Shown here: piece by piece, positions 12,391 to 26,254 of the stretch | Layout of the letters: every line of letters begins with the position of its first letter | Numbering within the stretch: position 1 is the stretch's first letter | Assembly (NCBI GenBank): GCA_019843655.1 | Contig: JACDQD010000103.1 | Span: 12,337,501-12,401,500 of the forward strand | Length of the DNA stretch: 64,000 nt | Direction of reading: 5' to 3' | Source of the DNA: Lethocerus indicus | Lineage: Eukaryota; Arthropoda; Insecta; Hemiptera; Belostomatidae | Translations under genes and position numbers: made by a program | Notes under the pieces: generated by a model | What the model saw: the letters and a program-made list of their open reading frames with translations, nothing else | Database searches by the model: none | What the model was told of the DNA's origin: nothing

Positions 12391-15300
12391 AAAAGTCTCA
12401 ACATTATTTATTTTTCCGGAAAGTGGAATGAATTTCAGAATTGAAGATGCTTTAAAAGCGGATGTAAGAAAGTTGTCTCGTATCGCGTGCATGTTGGGCC
12501 TGGATTTCAAAAATTCTCCAAAAATGACCACTTTTTGAAGCACTAAAAATAGGTCTCCAATAGAAAAGTACGTTTCCGCTCGTTAATAGATTGTTTCTAA
12601 GATAAATATGATCCGGTAATTTCAATCTCTTTTTCCTGGATCTTTAAATCGGTTAGCGGTTGGAGGAGGGACGTGCCCGTGCATTCATTCCTACCCCGAG
12701 CGAATAAACAAGATTTTTACTGCGTCGTAAAACTGCAAAACAAACTGCCAACCCATTAGAATAATTGCCGTGCTTGAATATCCGTCCCGTCCATTAAATA
12801 AACATTCGAGTTCTAACATCAAAATTAAGCTGCGCACTCAGTCGCTATCTGCCTCTCTAAAACATACTATATAGTTGTTCTAAGAAAACTAAATTAGACG
12901 GGTAGTTTATCGACAGTGTTGGAACGTTTATGAAATGCAGTTGTAATTCCATATTTCACAATACTAGGACGAATGATTTTTCAGAACTGGCCAAAAAAAA
13001 ATTGGGAAAGTCAAATATAGGAATATCTCTGTCTACGTTCTACTTGATGAATTCGAATTCATGTTTCGAACTTTGAAAATTCACTTAATTCACCATTTTA
13101 CCTAAAACCACTATAGTGAGAAATAAATTAACTTCAAAGGAATACAATTTGTGCTATGTATAAAGAATAAACCTGGAATGTGATATTAAACAAATAAACA
13201 GTAGGAGGCGACAATAAGCGGTCGTTCTGGAAATTAAATTCATAAACTTCATTGAAAATTGTTTTCACAATTATTTACAGGTCCTAGTACGGAAATAATG
13301 TATCACGTTTGTGCGCCCCGCATAAAAATAGAGTCCACAATAATAAATTCACTACAGGTATGAAATTTTAATGTCAAGAATCTTGTGGCTACATTTTTAA
13401 AATGTGCCGGAAACAAAATTCGGTTTGCAGGTCATGTACTTTGATCCTGGAATTAACAGGTGTCTTCCTATTGGTTCTAACCAATCCTAATCGATGTTTC
13501 GTTCCTACTCGTGGAAACAGATCTTCGTAAGTAAATTTCTAAGTAAGTTTCTTAATTCTACTCCATGTTCTGAATCTCACTTTACCGTTGACAATGCATA
13601 ATTCAGATTGTCGGCGGTGTCGGCTTGTAGTATGGATATTGGCTATGCCAGGGGTACATTGTCCCCGTACAGCGTGTGTTATGTGTCGTGTCCCTTGCGA
13701 AGACGCCATCAGTTAACCGGCATCTTATTCTTTGGTCCGAGACCGTTTGAACTGTGATGTCGGGCCCAGATAAACGACTACCAGCCCGCATTGTAACCCC
13801 TCCAAAAAGCGATTCAGTTACCGTGACCCCGCGCCCCGTAAAGAGTTACGGCTCATAAATATTAATCGGGGACGGCCCCGAAAATGAAACCGACGGAATC
13901 CCTCTCTTCTGCGGGTAACGATAGAGATCGGCAAGTCTGCAAAAGGACGGACGCTCGCGGAACGGACGCTTTTACGGCCAATATAACTGCACTAAACAAA
14001 TATACGCCTCGTAAAATTGTTTTCTTATAACCCACTTCGAGGTATTTGTTCGGCGGTAAGTAAACGCTCGGCCTATTAAAAGGTTACTACGCGAAATGTA
14101 CTCAACGGTACGCTCTTAACGCGGCGGAACATCTTTCCGGGTTGTCGCTGCTCTTAAATGAGAAGGGTAAATATTGCATTCAATTTATTAATTATTATTT
14201 AAATTTATTAAATTGATATTTGCTGGTCCCCAGCCAGCCCCCAGAATTAAGTCAGGGAATCTCCAAACAAGACCGATTTTTAACTGATACTAAAATATTG
14301 CAAGTGTTACTGGCAGACGACGTTACTCTTAACGTCGACACGAAAGTTCTGATGGTATTCAGAATAGCGGCGTCTTGTGCACAAAATTTTCGAAACGGAA
14401 GGTTAATACCGTCGGGAAACCCGCGAATGGTTTTCTAATTCTATTGACAGGGCCGGCCTACAGGGAAGCGGATGCCTCGAAGGCTTGCCTACGGTCGAGT
14501 TTATAAATGCGTTATGCAACTACGAGGACATCCTTGTTCATCTCTCATTGTTAATCCGTCGCCTCGGCTCATTACATACTCAAGTCTCTTTGTCGCTTTG
14601 TGAGCTTTATTATAAATAACGCTATTAGTCTCCTAATGGGAGCCGAGCGCAGATGCGTCTCCCCCTCCAAGTGAGGCCGACCTGTTTTGTTTTCTTACGT
14701 AGTCCATTTCTACGTCAAATTCCGCGTTGAGGGTTAGCCAACTGTTTACTATTAAATATTTATTATTTAATTATTAAGTTTTTTGTTCAAATTTTGTTCA
14801 ATAAAAATCTCTTCCAACTCCATTTACATTCCGTCGTTTCGTATGCCTTCGCTATACAAAGATAGCCAATTTACTCGGTATTGTGACCGGCAAGAAATTA
14901 ATTCCATTCAATGTATTCTGAATAAATTGTGAATTATTATCGGCATTCAATACTCAATTAACCGCCGTCTCTAAGGAAGACATTTTTGGGCCCGCGCTCC
15001 GATCTTATTTGACGCGGCCGATTAAACGCTCCAACATGAGGCCGCGGAACAAACCATGAATAATTTATGAGTTAATTTGTATTCATAATTACAATAACAC
15101 CGCGCTTGGCGGGCAAAAACCGCCGCGGTATATCGGCGATACTCTTGTTTTCAATTAAGCTGTCCCTTCGCCGGGACTAATTAGTAGCGACTCGGCCCAG
15201 TTACGAGCAAGAACCGTTTTGATTCACCAATCTGCTGACAGAAAGTCATTAAGGGTGTCGAGCAGCCAGTCTAGAAAAAGTTCAAACTAGAGACGGACGG

Positions 15301-16191
15301 TCAAAGAAGAACCCTTAATAACAAAATTATAATTAGTTAAATTCATTTAAAAATAAAATAACATACAAATTATCTGCAGACACATCTAGTAACGCTTGCA
15401 AATAGTGGACAAATTAGTTGTTCAGTCATCTATACTCTTATATATATGACTGATACATGTTGAAGCTCTATCTAAACCTAGATTTGTGTAACTAAATGTT
15501 TCTCAGGATAAACAGAAATAATACTTTTTCGTACCCCCTTAGAGACATTGTCTTCTCGGCTATCATTAAACGACTATTGAGCAACAAAAGGGTTCTGACA
15601 TTTTACAACCGGACGTTATACAACAGATTTTTTAACAGGCTGTTTGTTTTGAATGGCAGTTAAGTTGAGGCGCAAAGGTTAGATAGATCCCAAACATCAA
15701 TCAACAGCGTCGTCATTTGTCAATCGAAAAACTATAGCTTTAAGGACGCATAGGAGGTGGGAGGGGGGGAAGCCCAACCGGAATCTCATCGTCACCGGCC
15801 ATTTATCTCGGACGGTTTTAGCATTTTCACGCTGCACTAATTGTGGCTGTACAATTCGCAAAATAATCAATCAATCAATCCGAACCCGACATTCGTACGT
15901 ACTTAGGTGCGAAATTCTACTGAGGAGGGCGAGAAACGGAAATCTGGTTCAGCGTGAGATCAGTTTGTGGTTCCCTAACGACACAATCAACTTTGCAACT
16001 CCGATTGGGCAACTGTCTAGGCCCGAAGCGGCGAAAATCGAGACCACCTCTTGAGGTGTCATAAACTGGGAACAACATCGATACCGTTATTTCCACTTGG
16101 GAGTTTTGCTTTCTAAACCGTGGTGAAAATTTTCACGAACGAATAATTTGCAGTCGAAAAATCCAGTTGTTTTGAACGGTCTGTTGTTGAA
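12391..16191. other. Non-coding stretch with CpG-rich blocks
   Basis: No gene is seen. Relatively CpG-rich patches at about 13780-13990 and 14980-15130 alternate with very AT-rich tracts (14175-14220, 14745-14790). A G-run cluster is at about 15750-15770. The word GACTAATTAGTAG near 15176-15188 recurs near 27218 and contains a homeodomain-type TAATTA core. Confidence 0.5.
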
Positions 16192-16209
16192 AATAATAAT
16201 AATAATAAT
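16192..16209 (+). repeat. (AAT)6 microsatellite
   Basis: Six uninterrupted AAT units. Confidence 0.95.
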
Positions 16210-19200
16210 GACGCGATAAAATGGGGTCCGGATGAAAGCAATTGTGTCGTATATAGGCACAAATCGTCAAAGCAACCGGCCGATATTGATAAAATAAAAT
16301 AACTGGTATCGTTTAAGATGGCAATCTCGAGTGTTATTATTCATCGGACGGGGGGCAGAGTTTAGCTTTCTCTCTAAGTGAAATTTGTTGTCTATTATTG
16401 TCCTTCCTGGCGTCCGCTTTCCGTTTTCGACAGATTTGGCGCGACTTCGGTGTTTCCCTTTTACAAATAACCTTAGGCATAACTACACGCCCCCCCCCCC
16501 CCTAAAAACTAATGAACTATGGCGGACGATGAAGTAAAATTGAAACAATAGTTCTAATTTTGAAACGATTTTTCACGAAGTTTTCAACTGTTGTAAATGC
16601 CGTATTTTATTGCTCTCTGAGATATTGCAATTTCATCGGAAGTATGTTAGTTCATTGGAATCTGAAATAGAATGATGAACAGAATGTAACGATATCTATA
16701 AAGTTCCGGATCTCCGATATTTTAAATGGCAGAATATACACTAATTCCTGGTTACATTACATTGTCATTTCTGGTAGAATAGTGTTTTAGCTCACTAAAT
16801 TAGGACGGACTAAGCCGAATTGAAAATATTATATGTCCTTCAGTAGTTGGGAGACACGTGGACGCCGGCTTTGATGCGGTTATTACTCAAGCTATCCCAC
16901 TTTCACTTCCACTCCAAAAATTGTCAGCAGAACTGTTCAAATTATCGGTGGAATTTCACTAACAGAATTAATAATTCCCATTCAATTATCCTTATAAATG
17001 CAAAACAAATGACTGTGTGACTTTTTTTTATAGAAATTTCAAGCACTATGAACAAATGAATAAGATCAGTTGAAATTTGAAGTTGAAGTTGAAAATTCTG
17101 TCCCAAACGGGGGATCGAACTCAAATCGGGCACTGTTGTTGTGGGTGACATAATGCATTCACATTATGGTCGTTCCATTGGAAACAACTTGCGCGACTAT
17201 CTCAAGATGTTATTAGCGGGAAATCCTACTGACGGTGGCGGGGAGCCAAATCCGGGTTGGCTAAAGGGGGGTAATCAGGAAGAATCGCAAGAATCGGTGT
17301 TTATAATGCCAAACAAATTGTCATACCGTCGTATTTCGTATGTTTCAAAAATTTCGCACGCATTCAAGGCCAGCCTACGATCAAATTCCTAATACACTGT
17401 GCGTGTGCGTCTTGAATAAATCAAGCGGTAAGGCGTGCTATGCGTGTCTTAGGGACGTCAGTGAGGTCACACGTGGGCTCCCAGATAGTGTTACGCCGAC
17501 GGTTACGTGGTTGGACCAGGTTAGACTGGGACAATGGGCCGGGAGAGAGCTGCAATTAAGAAATTCTCTATCTCCTCTTCCACGTGGACAAAGATTACAT
17601 TATTTTGGACATTTACAGACAGTCGATATAATTGTTCGACTTGGTATCATTTATTAAATTTTATGTTTACCAACCAAGGAATTGTATTGTCAGCCTGGAA
17701 CCAGAGTCACTGAAACACTGAATGATGTAAAATATAAAATTAAACAAAAATTATTACAATATTTGTTAAGATATTGAATGAACAGCGCATTATGTCGATG
17801 AATAGAAACGTGTAAGTTCCACCCATTAGAGATGGAATTCTATTTTTGGTGATACGGGTATTGTAAATAAATAGCTCCGTGATTTATTTTATTAGATTTT
17901 CAATTTGGCTGAATTCCGTTACATTATTGTATACTATGTTTACGATACAGCCTTTGGACAAAATAAATTTTCACTAAAGAATTTCTCATATTAAATCGAA
18001 CTAAAATTTTATGTATGAATGTATCATTTTATATATTAAGTCAATTTCATTCTGAGAGGTTTATCGGTACTAAATAATACTCCCTCAGAAATTAAAGAGG
18101 ATTAATAATATACCCTAACATTAAGAACTGAATTTATTAATTAACGCCCTTCATGATATTATATAATCCGCGTGTTATTTTTTAATGCTTCCAACGTTCT
18201 AAACAGCAATAATTGTTTATGAACAGTTTAATTTTCTTTTTACTGACGGTCTTAATCATACAACGTTAACAAATAACTTACCATAATTGCTAGCCGGTTA
18301 TACGATTGTTCGTGACGATATAATCCTTGCTGGAGGTGAGAAACTCAATGTCAAAAGAGAAAGTGATGATCGGACGTCTAGAGAAAGTAAATCACTGAGC
18401 CGAGGGGTAGCCGCCCAAGTAACACAGTGTTATTACACAACCAAACGCGCGCCTATTCCTTTCTTGTCGGCTTTGATCGCAGGTAATTCACCAAGAAAAA
18501 GTGGTTTGGTTAAATTGCCAATACCTATTTGAAAAAATGTATCGGATCAATATAATTAAAATTTTAATTTTTCTCATATTTCACTATTAATAGAGCCCAA
18601 CAATAGAAATTAATGGTTCCACAGTATTTTCCCAGAAGATGGATAGTTCATCCTCATTATTTCTGATGTACCGTCGCTCGAGAGCGCGTACACAATTAAA
18701 ATTGGTACAGAGACTTTTTAATTTACTGACAGAAAATTTGCCCCATGAATACATTGAGTACATAAATTTTACAAAATTTATAAGAATTGAAATTCGAATT
18801 GATCGAAATTGTTATTCTCTCGTCCTGTCTAGATCCCTGTACAAAAAATATATCGATTTCAAATTTGAGGCTGTTTAATATAATCGTTGGAAAACTTAAA
18901 TTTCAGTCCTAGTATAATATTATAAATCTGGTTATAGGGTTTAAATGTCAACTATTTCCCAAAAAAAAGGATTAATGGAATTGGAGAAATAACATTTTAG
19001 CACCTACGACTATTAGAAAATGTAAGACAACGAAATAAGTCCTATGACGACTGCTTGGTGAGGAAATTGTTCCTCCGGCATGAAGTTGGCCCACTGACTA
19101 CAGCGCCCCTTCAATACATATTTTTCCTCTGATCTATCCAGGTGACTCGAGGCAAAAACAGTAATGATTAAGCTCTGGGATGTTGGTTGAATAAATCAAT

Positions 19201-22200
19201 TTTTAAAATACTAATCCCTAACCTCTGAATCAGGTTCAACCCGGTAAACTGGTCCGACGCCATCCACTAAACTGAGTCACCAACGATGTTTCTTATAATC
19301 TTAGTCATTCTTATAATCATTTCTTATCTCATTAGTCACCCACAACGGAAATTCCTTTTACATTTCTTTAATCCGACTTTGCGACACCTGGCGTAAAGAA
19401 TTCGTTTAATACAACTAGGAGGATCAAATTTCTTATCTTCTTTTATTCCTTAACTTAGAAAATGTTATGAGTGATCCAGTCAGATCGAGAGACCTGTTAG
19501 CAGTGTCTCTGCAAATTTGAAATATCCCTTTTGCGCTGAGAAGGGGGTGAAAACACCACTAATGAGACGAGATGGCACCGGTGTTGAAACGGAGGCGTCA
19601 CTGAAGCTCTTTTACGGCTAAACCTTCCTTCATTGGCGAACGCCTAATTGGAACCGGCCTAAATGGAACTAAAGCGAGAATAGGAAGAAGAGAATAAAAG
19701 GTAAAAGAGCAGAGATTCAGGAGTTTCGCTTACAGTCATGAAATAATCCACTGTCTAACCCGGATCTGAGCCGGGCTGAATTGAGGATTGTAAGTTATGG
19801 CTTCAGAAGGGGAAAAAACATTGAATGGCTGCATTCATTAAACCGTGTATTTTATTGAAATGAATGGACATATTTCATTCCTCCGTCACAATAAGTAAAG
19901 CGTTTTTACTAAAGTGGTTCAGTATAATTAACATCCCTAGTGTTTCATAAAAGTTTTATTAGAATTATACTATGAAATCTAGTACAAAAAAATAATACTA
20001 CTATACGATAAATTCGGCATTTTACGCGAATACAACTGGACATTTAAAATTGCATACGTTCTCTCTTCAAGAATATCAGCTGTGGTATTAAATTGGAAAC
20101 GCGATCGTAGAATATTAAACATGAAATTTCGATCATAATTTATATTCACGTCGCTTTAATAACGATTATTAATTGAGCCCTAATTAAGATTCATCGCCAT
20201 CTCAATGATATGAGGGTAATCCCTAGGCACGTGCAGGCTCCGTCTCTTCTGTGAAATACGATCGGTACAGTTTTGTTTTTATGGCCTGTACAGACCGGAG
20301 CATTTAACCAACGCTCACGCTGCGATTTCTCTATGCAATTTCCATATTGCGAGATGAAAATGATGATGTTTTATCATTTAAGCTTCGGGCTCGAACGGAA
20401 GAAAAAACGGGCGTTACAGAATTATTTTATTGGGACTACTCCAGTACTCACACTCTTTTACTGTAAGTTGATACAAAAAGTTAGAAAAAAAACCGCTCAT
20501 AGTATAATTTTGAATATATGTGGGAAGGAATTATTAAGCTAACAGGAGATAAACCTGATTGCAGATGTAATCATGGAAAACAATCTCATTTTCTTCTTAT
20601 ATTATTAGTAATATTATTTTAATTAATGAAATCAATACTCATTGTAGTACATGTAGAACATGAAGTACAGAATAATAGCTATTTTATCCAATCGGTTGAC
20701 TGATTTAGATGTTCTGAAATTCGATTCGAATTTCTGAACACATTTTTTGAATACAGTACCCCAAACAAAGAATATCAGAAATACTTGTATATGTATAAAA
20801 TTAAGAAAGATAAAGGAATAAAGGAATGGCCTACTCAGTTTTGAAAGTTGTGTATCTGAGTACATTTGATCCTTTCTAAATAAGGTTCTGTACATCTGGA
20901 ACTGTCTATATTTTGAGATATCGTGAAAGGCAAAAAACTAAATGAGGATGCAAACGCAGCATGTAAAACGAGGATAATACCTGTTCTCGGTTGGGGCACT
21001 GGCGAGACTCTATTTTTATAATGGATTCCGAGCGACAGTGTTTGCAGTAAACATGAAGCATTGTGCCGTGTACATGCTGAAGTGGAGGACGCGCCAGCCC
21101 TGCTATATCGCTCCAATATAAGAACTGCATACAAAAAGGGGCCTGCGTCACAGTCGGGCCTAAAGCGTACCCCTGTCACTTCCATTCAGCCCAACTCACT
21201 CGGCGCCAATATTTCTATTTACAAACCAGGAAACATGCAGCTCTCCAATATGCAAATGCGAGTGCTGTACCTCCCCCAGCTAGCGTTTCGAAAGGGAGCT
21301 CGCCCGGTTAAGGCTATCGTAACTAATCGCGGCTGGACGTCGGAATGTCTTTGGAAGTTATTGTTGTGCCCGCTGAAAAGGAAACCGTTGCAATGGGGTA
21401 ATTGAAAACGGTGCCCGCTCCGAGTTAAATCCAGTTCAAATTTAAATTTTCACAAAGCGCAAACTTATGATCTTGTCCTTTGCGTCTCATATTGTCTGTA
21501 TCCGGCTGCCCGCAGGAGGCAGAACTTCGTTCTCTGTCATTGGAGAAAAAACCCATCCTGTTTTACTGAGGTCCTTTAATAATCCTTTAATAATTGCGAG
21601 TGGACAGGAGTTTGGTTGAGGGCCATTAGGTATTATTTAATACATTCAAAACAAAAACACTCATAAAAATCGTAGTGGGAACAGGAACTCGTATAAGAAA
21701 TCAAAATACTTGTAGATCGCTGTATTATATTCAATGTTACGCTCTGAACATTTCACGCAGAATTACCTCTCCCTTTATTCCATCGATTTGAAACATCGAT
21801 AAATTTTTATTTCGTTAATGGAATCATCCTATATTTATAAGCATGTATTTATAACTGAGACTGTGGTTCCTGAAACGTCTAATTACATTTAAAACTCGAT
21901 AGGAGACTGAATAAAAATCGACGAAAAAAATACAAGTTTCTATATTTAATAAAAACTTGTACTTTCACGCCTGACAAACCCCTCGTCCTGTTTATTCAGT
22001 TTCGCTTCCAGTCCAACGTCGTTTAATACATCATTCATTCAATTGACCGCGGTTAATGAACATGAGCTGAAATTCGCTTTGCCATTCTCTCTACTGAGTA
22101 CATCTTTTAATCGGTTCAAAAATAACTGAGCATTCGAATTAAATTTATCACTGAGTTCATTTATAGTTTTTGACCAACAGAAAGTGGTAACAAACGTCGG

Positions 22201-22230
22201 TATATTATCGTTCTTAGTGTCCAAAACTTA
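16210..22230. other. Non-coding stretch
   Basis: A 13-base C-run lies at 16490-16502. At 17141-17392 and 17340-17657 two overlapping plus frames (83 and 105 codons) cover a GC-richer patch, but no domain or convincing splice pair was found. A GTTCGATCC word on the minus strand near 17110 resembles a tRNA/SINE B box but lacks a matching stem or A box. The rest is AT-rich unique sequence. Confidence 0.45.
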
Positions 22231-22279
22231 GGACTAGTCGGCTCATTTGCTTCTCGCTATCATCAGTAGTACTCCGTGA
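22231..22279 (-). repeat. Decayed hammerhead-type core, second subfamily
   Basis: On the minus strand this reads GAGTACTA, CTGATGA, T, AGC, GAGAA, GC, a short insertion and then CGACTAGTCC. It keeps CTGANGA and ends in the self-complementary ACTAGT where the other copies have ACCGGT. The GAAA is disrupted by an inserted stretch. The flank GGAGTACT is shared with the copy at 34.86 kb, suggesting a subfamily distinct from the long-tailed copies. Confidence 0.6.
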
Positions 22280-23952
22280 GTAAACCAGTGAGGTATTTAT
22301 GCACGTTAAGGATATACCTTTCCCAAACACAACGGAAAGAAATGATTATATGTTCTAATGATTAATCATTATAATGTTATATAAACCCTAATACATTATC
22401 TTAAATTGTGACGTATCTGCTTTCGTTTTATCAAATCATTGATTGGATCTTTTAACTGTGTCCGTTTAACTGAAATTGCTTTACAGCAATTGAAACTTTG
22501 TAACAGCGTTTCGATGTCCGACATCCGAAAGGAAACGGCCGGCAAATAAGAAATGCGGGACATTATTGTTGTGGCCGCGTAATGTCGGGTATATTTTTAC
22601 AATTTTGGTTTGGCTGGCGCTAATGTCTCGTTTCGTTTTCCATAGCGTTGTTCTCAATCGACCGAGTGGGGCCCGTCTGACGCAAACGCTGACAAATGGC
22701 CTATGCTAAAGACACTGTCGACATCCACAGCCTGTATTAATGGAACTTGTAAATGAACCCAGTTCCGATTCACAGAAAGTACAGCGAGAGGACGTGAAAT
22801 ATCATGCGGGAGTAAATTAAATTTTAATTAGACAAACAATATCGGATATAAATGGTTGCGCCGTAAAAATACATAGCGAAATGCATACCATATTCAAGAC
22901 GAAATGCAACTGACGGATTGTGAAAAACCGAAATTCTGTCCTCACGTACTTAATTCTACTGATGAATCACCCACAGGCATAATTGGAGCATCGTTCTTTA
23001 CTTTCAATTTGTTTCACCATTATAAGCAACGGTGTCACGCTGAGCTCAATTATTACCGCCATGTTCAGTAGCCAAAAATTATGCAGCATGTGTTATCATT
23101 TTTGTAATTTTTTATTTTGTTCCTATTTTGCCCAGATGTTGAGAAATTTCTCGACAACATTTAACCGAACAATGAATGGTTTGATCGACGCTATTTGGGG
23201 GGTTTAGAATTACTAATGAATAATGGACGAACGCCTTATTCCCCCCCCCATAGCAAAAACTCGAGGTAATGTGCCGAGACCATTAAATGTGAAGTCGTGA
23301 AAATTAAAATATATCGGCTTGGCCCGCATCTCGTAAAGCAGGTGTTCGTCTGACCTTAAAAGTTAAAGCCTCGCAACCTGGCAGACCGCTGTTTTGTAAA
23401 CCTAGTTCCTGTCCACTTGAGCCTTCACTATTATCTTGAATTCAATTCAAATGAACCTAATTTAAAAGCCCTAATTCTGCATTAGTAAAAAGAAGAAACC
23501 ATTAAGCCTTTTGGACTTGGGTGTCGCCATCGTGCATAGACCGTAACTATCTGCAAAACAGATCGGACATTGAACATGGACAATAACATGTCATTTAATA
23601 TCTTGAATATTAGGATGTATGGAAATAAATTACAGCGTGCTTAATATATCAATATAAATGGTAAATGTATTTAACATATAACTGTACATAAACCTGCGAG
23701 ATTAGACGATTTGAATTACATTGCTAGAAACAGTGCCAGGGTTTCTATAGACCTGTATATAAAATACCTCCTTAATTTCAGACCGCCGTACTGTATTCAT
23801 AGACATTAATATACTAACCGTATCAGAGAAAAAACTCTTCTGTCCCCAATAGTTTCGATCGCCCCGGGGAGGTCTCGAACTGCGTAATGAGGGCACTTGA
23901 TCCTGAAGTGGGTCCTTCTAAAAGAAGTTACTTAACAGACCCACTGGAGTTC
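22280..23952. other. Non-coding stretch
   Basis: No gene is seen. It contains a nine-base C-run at 23241-23249 and AT-rich unique sequence. Open frames are 74 codons or fewer. Confidence 0.5.
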
Positions 23953-24085
23953 TGGATTGGTGGTTTGCAAGGTTTTGGAATACCGTAATAGTTTCGATCT
24001 TCTGTCTCCTCTCGCATGTTTTACTATTTTTAGTACTTTTACCAGTTTCGGCTGCTCTCCATCTTCAGTGTCTCTTTGGTGAGTA
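23953..24085 (-). repeat. Copy of the hammerhead-bearing repeat with left module
   Basis: The plus strand begins with GGTTTGCAAGG TTTTGGAATACCGTA, matching GGTCTGCGAGG GGTTGGAATACCGTA in the 59.1 kb copy. It continues with the inverted tail (TCTGTCTCCTCTCGC) and then the inverted ribozyme core (GTTTCGGCTGCTC, ATCTTCAG). On the minus strand the core reads CTGAAGA, T, GG, loop, CC, GAAA, CTGG, TA. All conserved core bases are present up to the cleavage site, where the triplet would be GTA. The TAGC strand of stem I is lost, so activity is doubtful. Most of the segment between core and tail is diverged. Confidence 0.85.
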
Positions 24086-26046
24086 CTGATATATTATTTT
24101 ACATTTCTTGCGCGACACACCATTAGTAAGCCACCAATTTACATTAGTAATTGATTAATTTTTGTCAGCAATTAGTAATTTGTATTTGGTACATATAGAA
24201 AAGCATTGTATTCGACGATGTAATCTTCTGATTTTGTTTTCAGCAAACGTTTTTATGCAATAAATAGGAGACAGATGCAGAGGGGAGGATGAAAGAGGGA
24301 CAAAGAAGAAGAATGAGATGGCCTAGTGGAACTTTCCCTTTCGACGTCTGGACGCGTTCCGACGTGCCCCAAATACATTTGAGTATGCCCGTATACAGAA
24401 ATGGCAGAGTCGCTTCTCGGCAATCCTTTTTTTTATATATACTCTGTTCTTCTACTGAGCGAAAACGCGCAACGATTGCACCGACTATGGGGCAACACTT
24501 GTACGCTGAATGTTTCTAAATTTCCAGTACCAGTAACACAGTAGAAACATATAGGCGGTGTGAAATATAAAAAATATTTCATTAACTATGTTTTACTACA
24601 TACAACCGCAAATTTCGGCTGTAAGTTGAATAACAAAGTACGATATTGGAACTCCACCTCAATAAATAATTTGTCTGGCGAGAGTATGGGAAAACTTTTA
24701 ATTGAACAAACTGAATATAAATAAAATGTAAAAATATTTGTAGGTATACAAGATGAATAAAATATCATCTTTCTTCTATCATGTCTGCTATCTTACCGCC
24801 AATTAGCGGTACAGACGTTACTTTCTCTCTCTCTCTCTCTCTCACTGGAATAGTTTTTCGGATGTTGCGGAACATTAATGTTCCTGTTCCTGGTTTTGGA
24901 TTTGGGACGGGTTCCGCTTCCTGTTCCGGCCTCGGCTCTTCAATTCGTGATGGCGTTCGCGGCCGCGTTGTGCAACGCGAAGGAAGTGAAATTGTTGGCC
25001 GGTCACGCCATATATATATTTATGTTGTAGGACGATTCGATAATAACGTACGTGAAAATTGTTCGATAGCACGACCCAGTTATTGAGTTGGTTCACCGAC
25101 GAACGAACTGTCAGGGAACACCACCAGGTAGCGGCACCTGCCGGTCGCAGTCTTCAAAACGCAGGTTATTCTCGTCTTTGGGATGAGGCAGAATTAAATT
25201 ACAAAAATCTGAAAAACTTATATTATCATTAGGACCAATGACAAAAAAATGAATAGTCGTCTATTAGCCCACCAACCAGGAACCAAGGCATTGTTAGCAA
25301 CGGATCATTGACATTTCAAACCCTCGGAACAAATTTGTCTTAAATTAGGTAAATAACCCAACAAAAACTTTCTTGTTATCCCTATTTTGTGAGCTCCACT
25401 CGTGTAATCAATTAGAATTTGTAACTGGCGTAAATTCGGTCCGCTACCTGAGATTAGAATTGGTTTCATCAGATGAAATTTATACCATCTTGATTCTTAG
25501 AGGAAAGACATAGGTTGGAGTTAAATTCACGATGTGTTCATTGCCCAACCTTATTTGGCTCTTTGTAAGCGAAGCCTGTTAATTGTAAACTGTATTCAAA
25601 CTGAAGAATGACAACGAGATATGCATGATCTGAAATAATTATGTAACGGTACTCTAATCGCGGCATGATTCGCGGCGCTGTCTCAAAAAGAGAGTTTTAA
25701 TTAGTATAATGAAATGACAATCCAGCGGGTCAGGAGGGTTTCTGATAGCGAAAATTCTTTTCTGACCAAAAAATAGTACTGATAAACAATGACTTATTGT
25801 TTTTATAATATGCATTATCATTCATACTACGTGATACACATGACTGATCAATCCGAATGCATCATTCTCGTTTAAAAATGGATATAGTTTATAGTCAATA
25901 TTGTCTTCAGAACATTCGTACTCCAGTAAGTATGTTCAATGTTGAATTAACCCGATCGGTTGATTCTTGAACTTCCGACCGGTTCAACACCGGCAACAAT
26001 TATTAAATTTGAACTTTTCATAAGCTTAAGGTCGACGGTAGCTTAC
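24086..26046. other. Non-coding stretch
   Basis: It contains a (CT)n tract at 24824-24843 and a hexamer-like TTCCTG/GGTTCC patch at about 24880-24950 that produces a low-complexity open frame of 101 codons on plus. No gene is recognised. Confidence 0.5.
24824..24843 (+). repeat. (TC)10 microsatellite
   Basis: Ten uninterrupted TC units. Confidence 0.95.
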
Positions 26047-26254
26047 GGCCGATGGAGTGGGGGCCGATGGGGTTGTGACCTTTAGTGACCCGGGAAGGTC
26101 CCGCTGCGAGTCAGCATTATCCTGCGGTGAGCTTAAGACCGCATCGCCGCATCTTGGACTCAGACCATCAGCGTCAGTCATGGCGACGTCGGGGTCACCT
26201 CGGTTCAAACTGAGCGTATACACCACCGACGTGCTTAGAGCTCCGCATCCCGGA
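26047..26254 (-). CDS. Candidate single coding exon, unrecognised
   Basis: A 208-bp GC-rich island sits in AT-rich surroundings. On the minus strand it is preceded by a long T-rich tract ending CTTTTTAG and TTTTATAG, a good 3' splice site, and is followed by GTAAGC, a good 5' splice site. Between them one frame is open (69 codons plus one base), reading SPGCGALSTSVVYTLS through LPGSLKVTTPSAPTPSA, with S, P, T and D-rich low-order composition. I recognise no domain. No neighbouring exon was found, and the plus strand of the island is also open, so this stays a candidate. The splice signals are what favour it over the other open frames. Confidence 0.35.

Noticed and set aside
17095..17150. GTTCGATCC on the minus strand, a tRNA/SINE B-box likeness
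   Set aside because: The bases around it do not form a T stem, no A box was found at the right distance, and no acceptor stem or SINE tail is seen.
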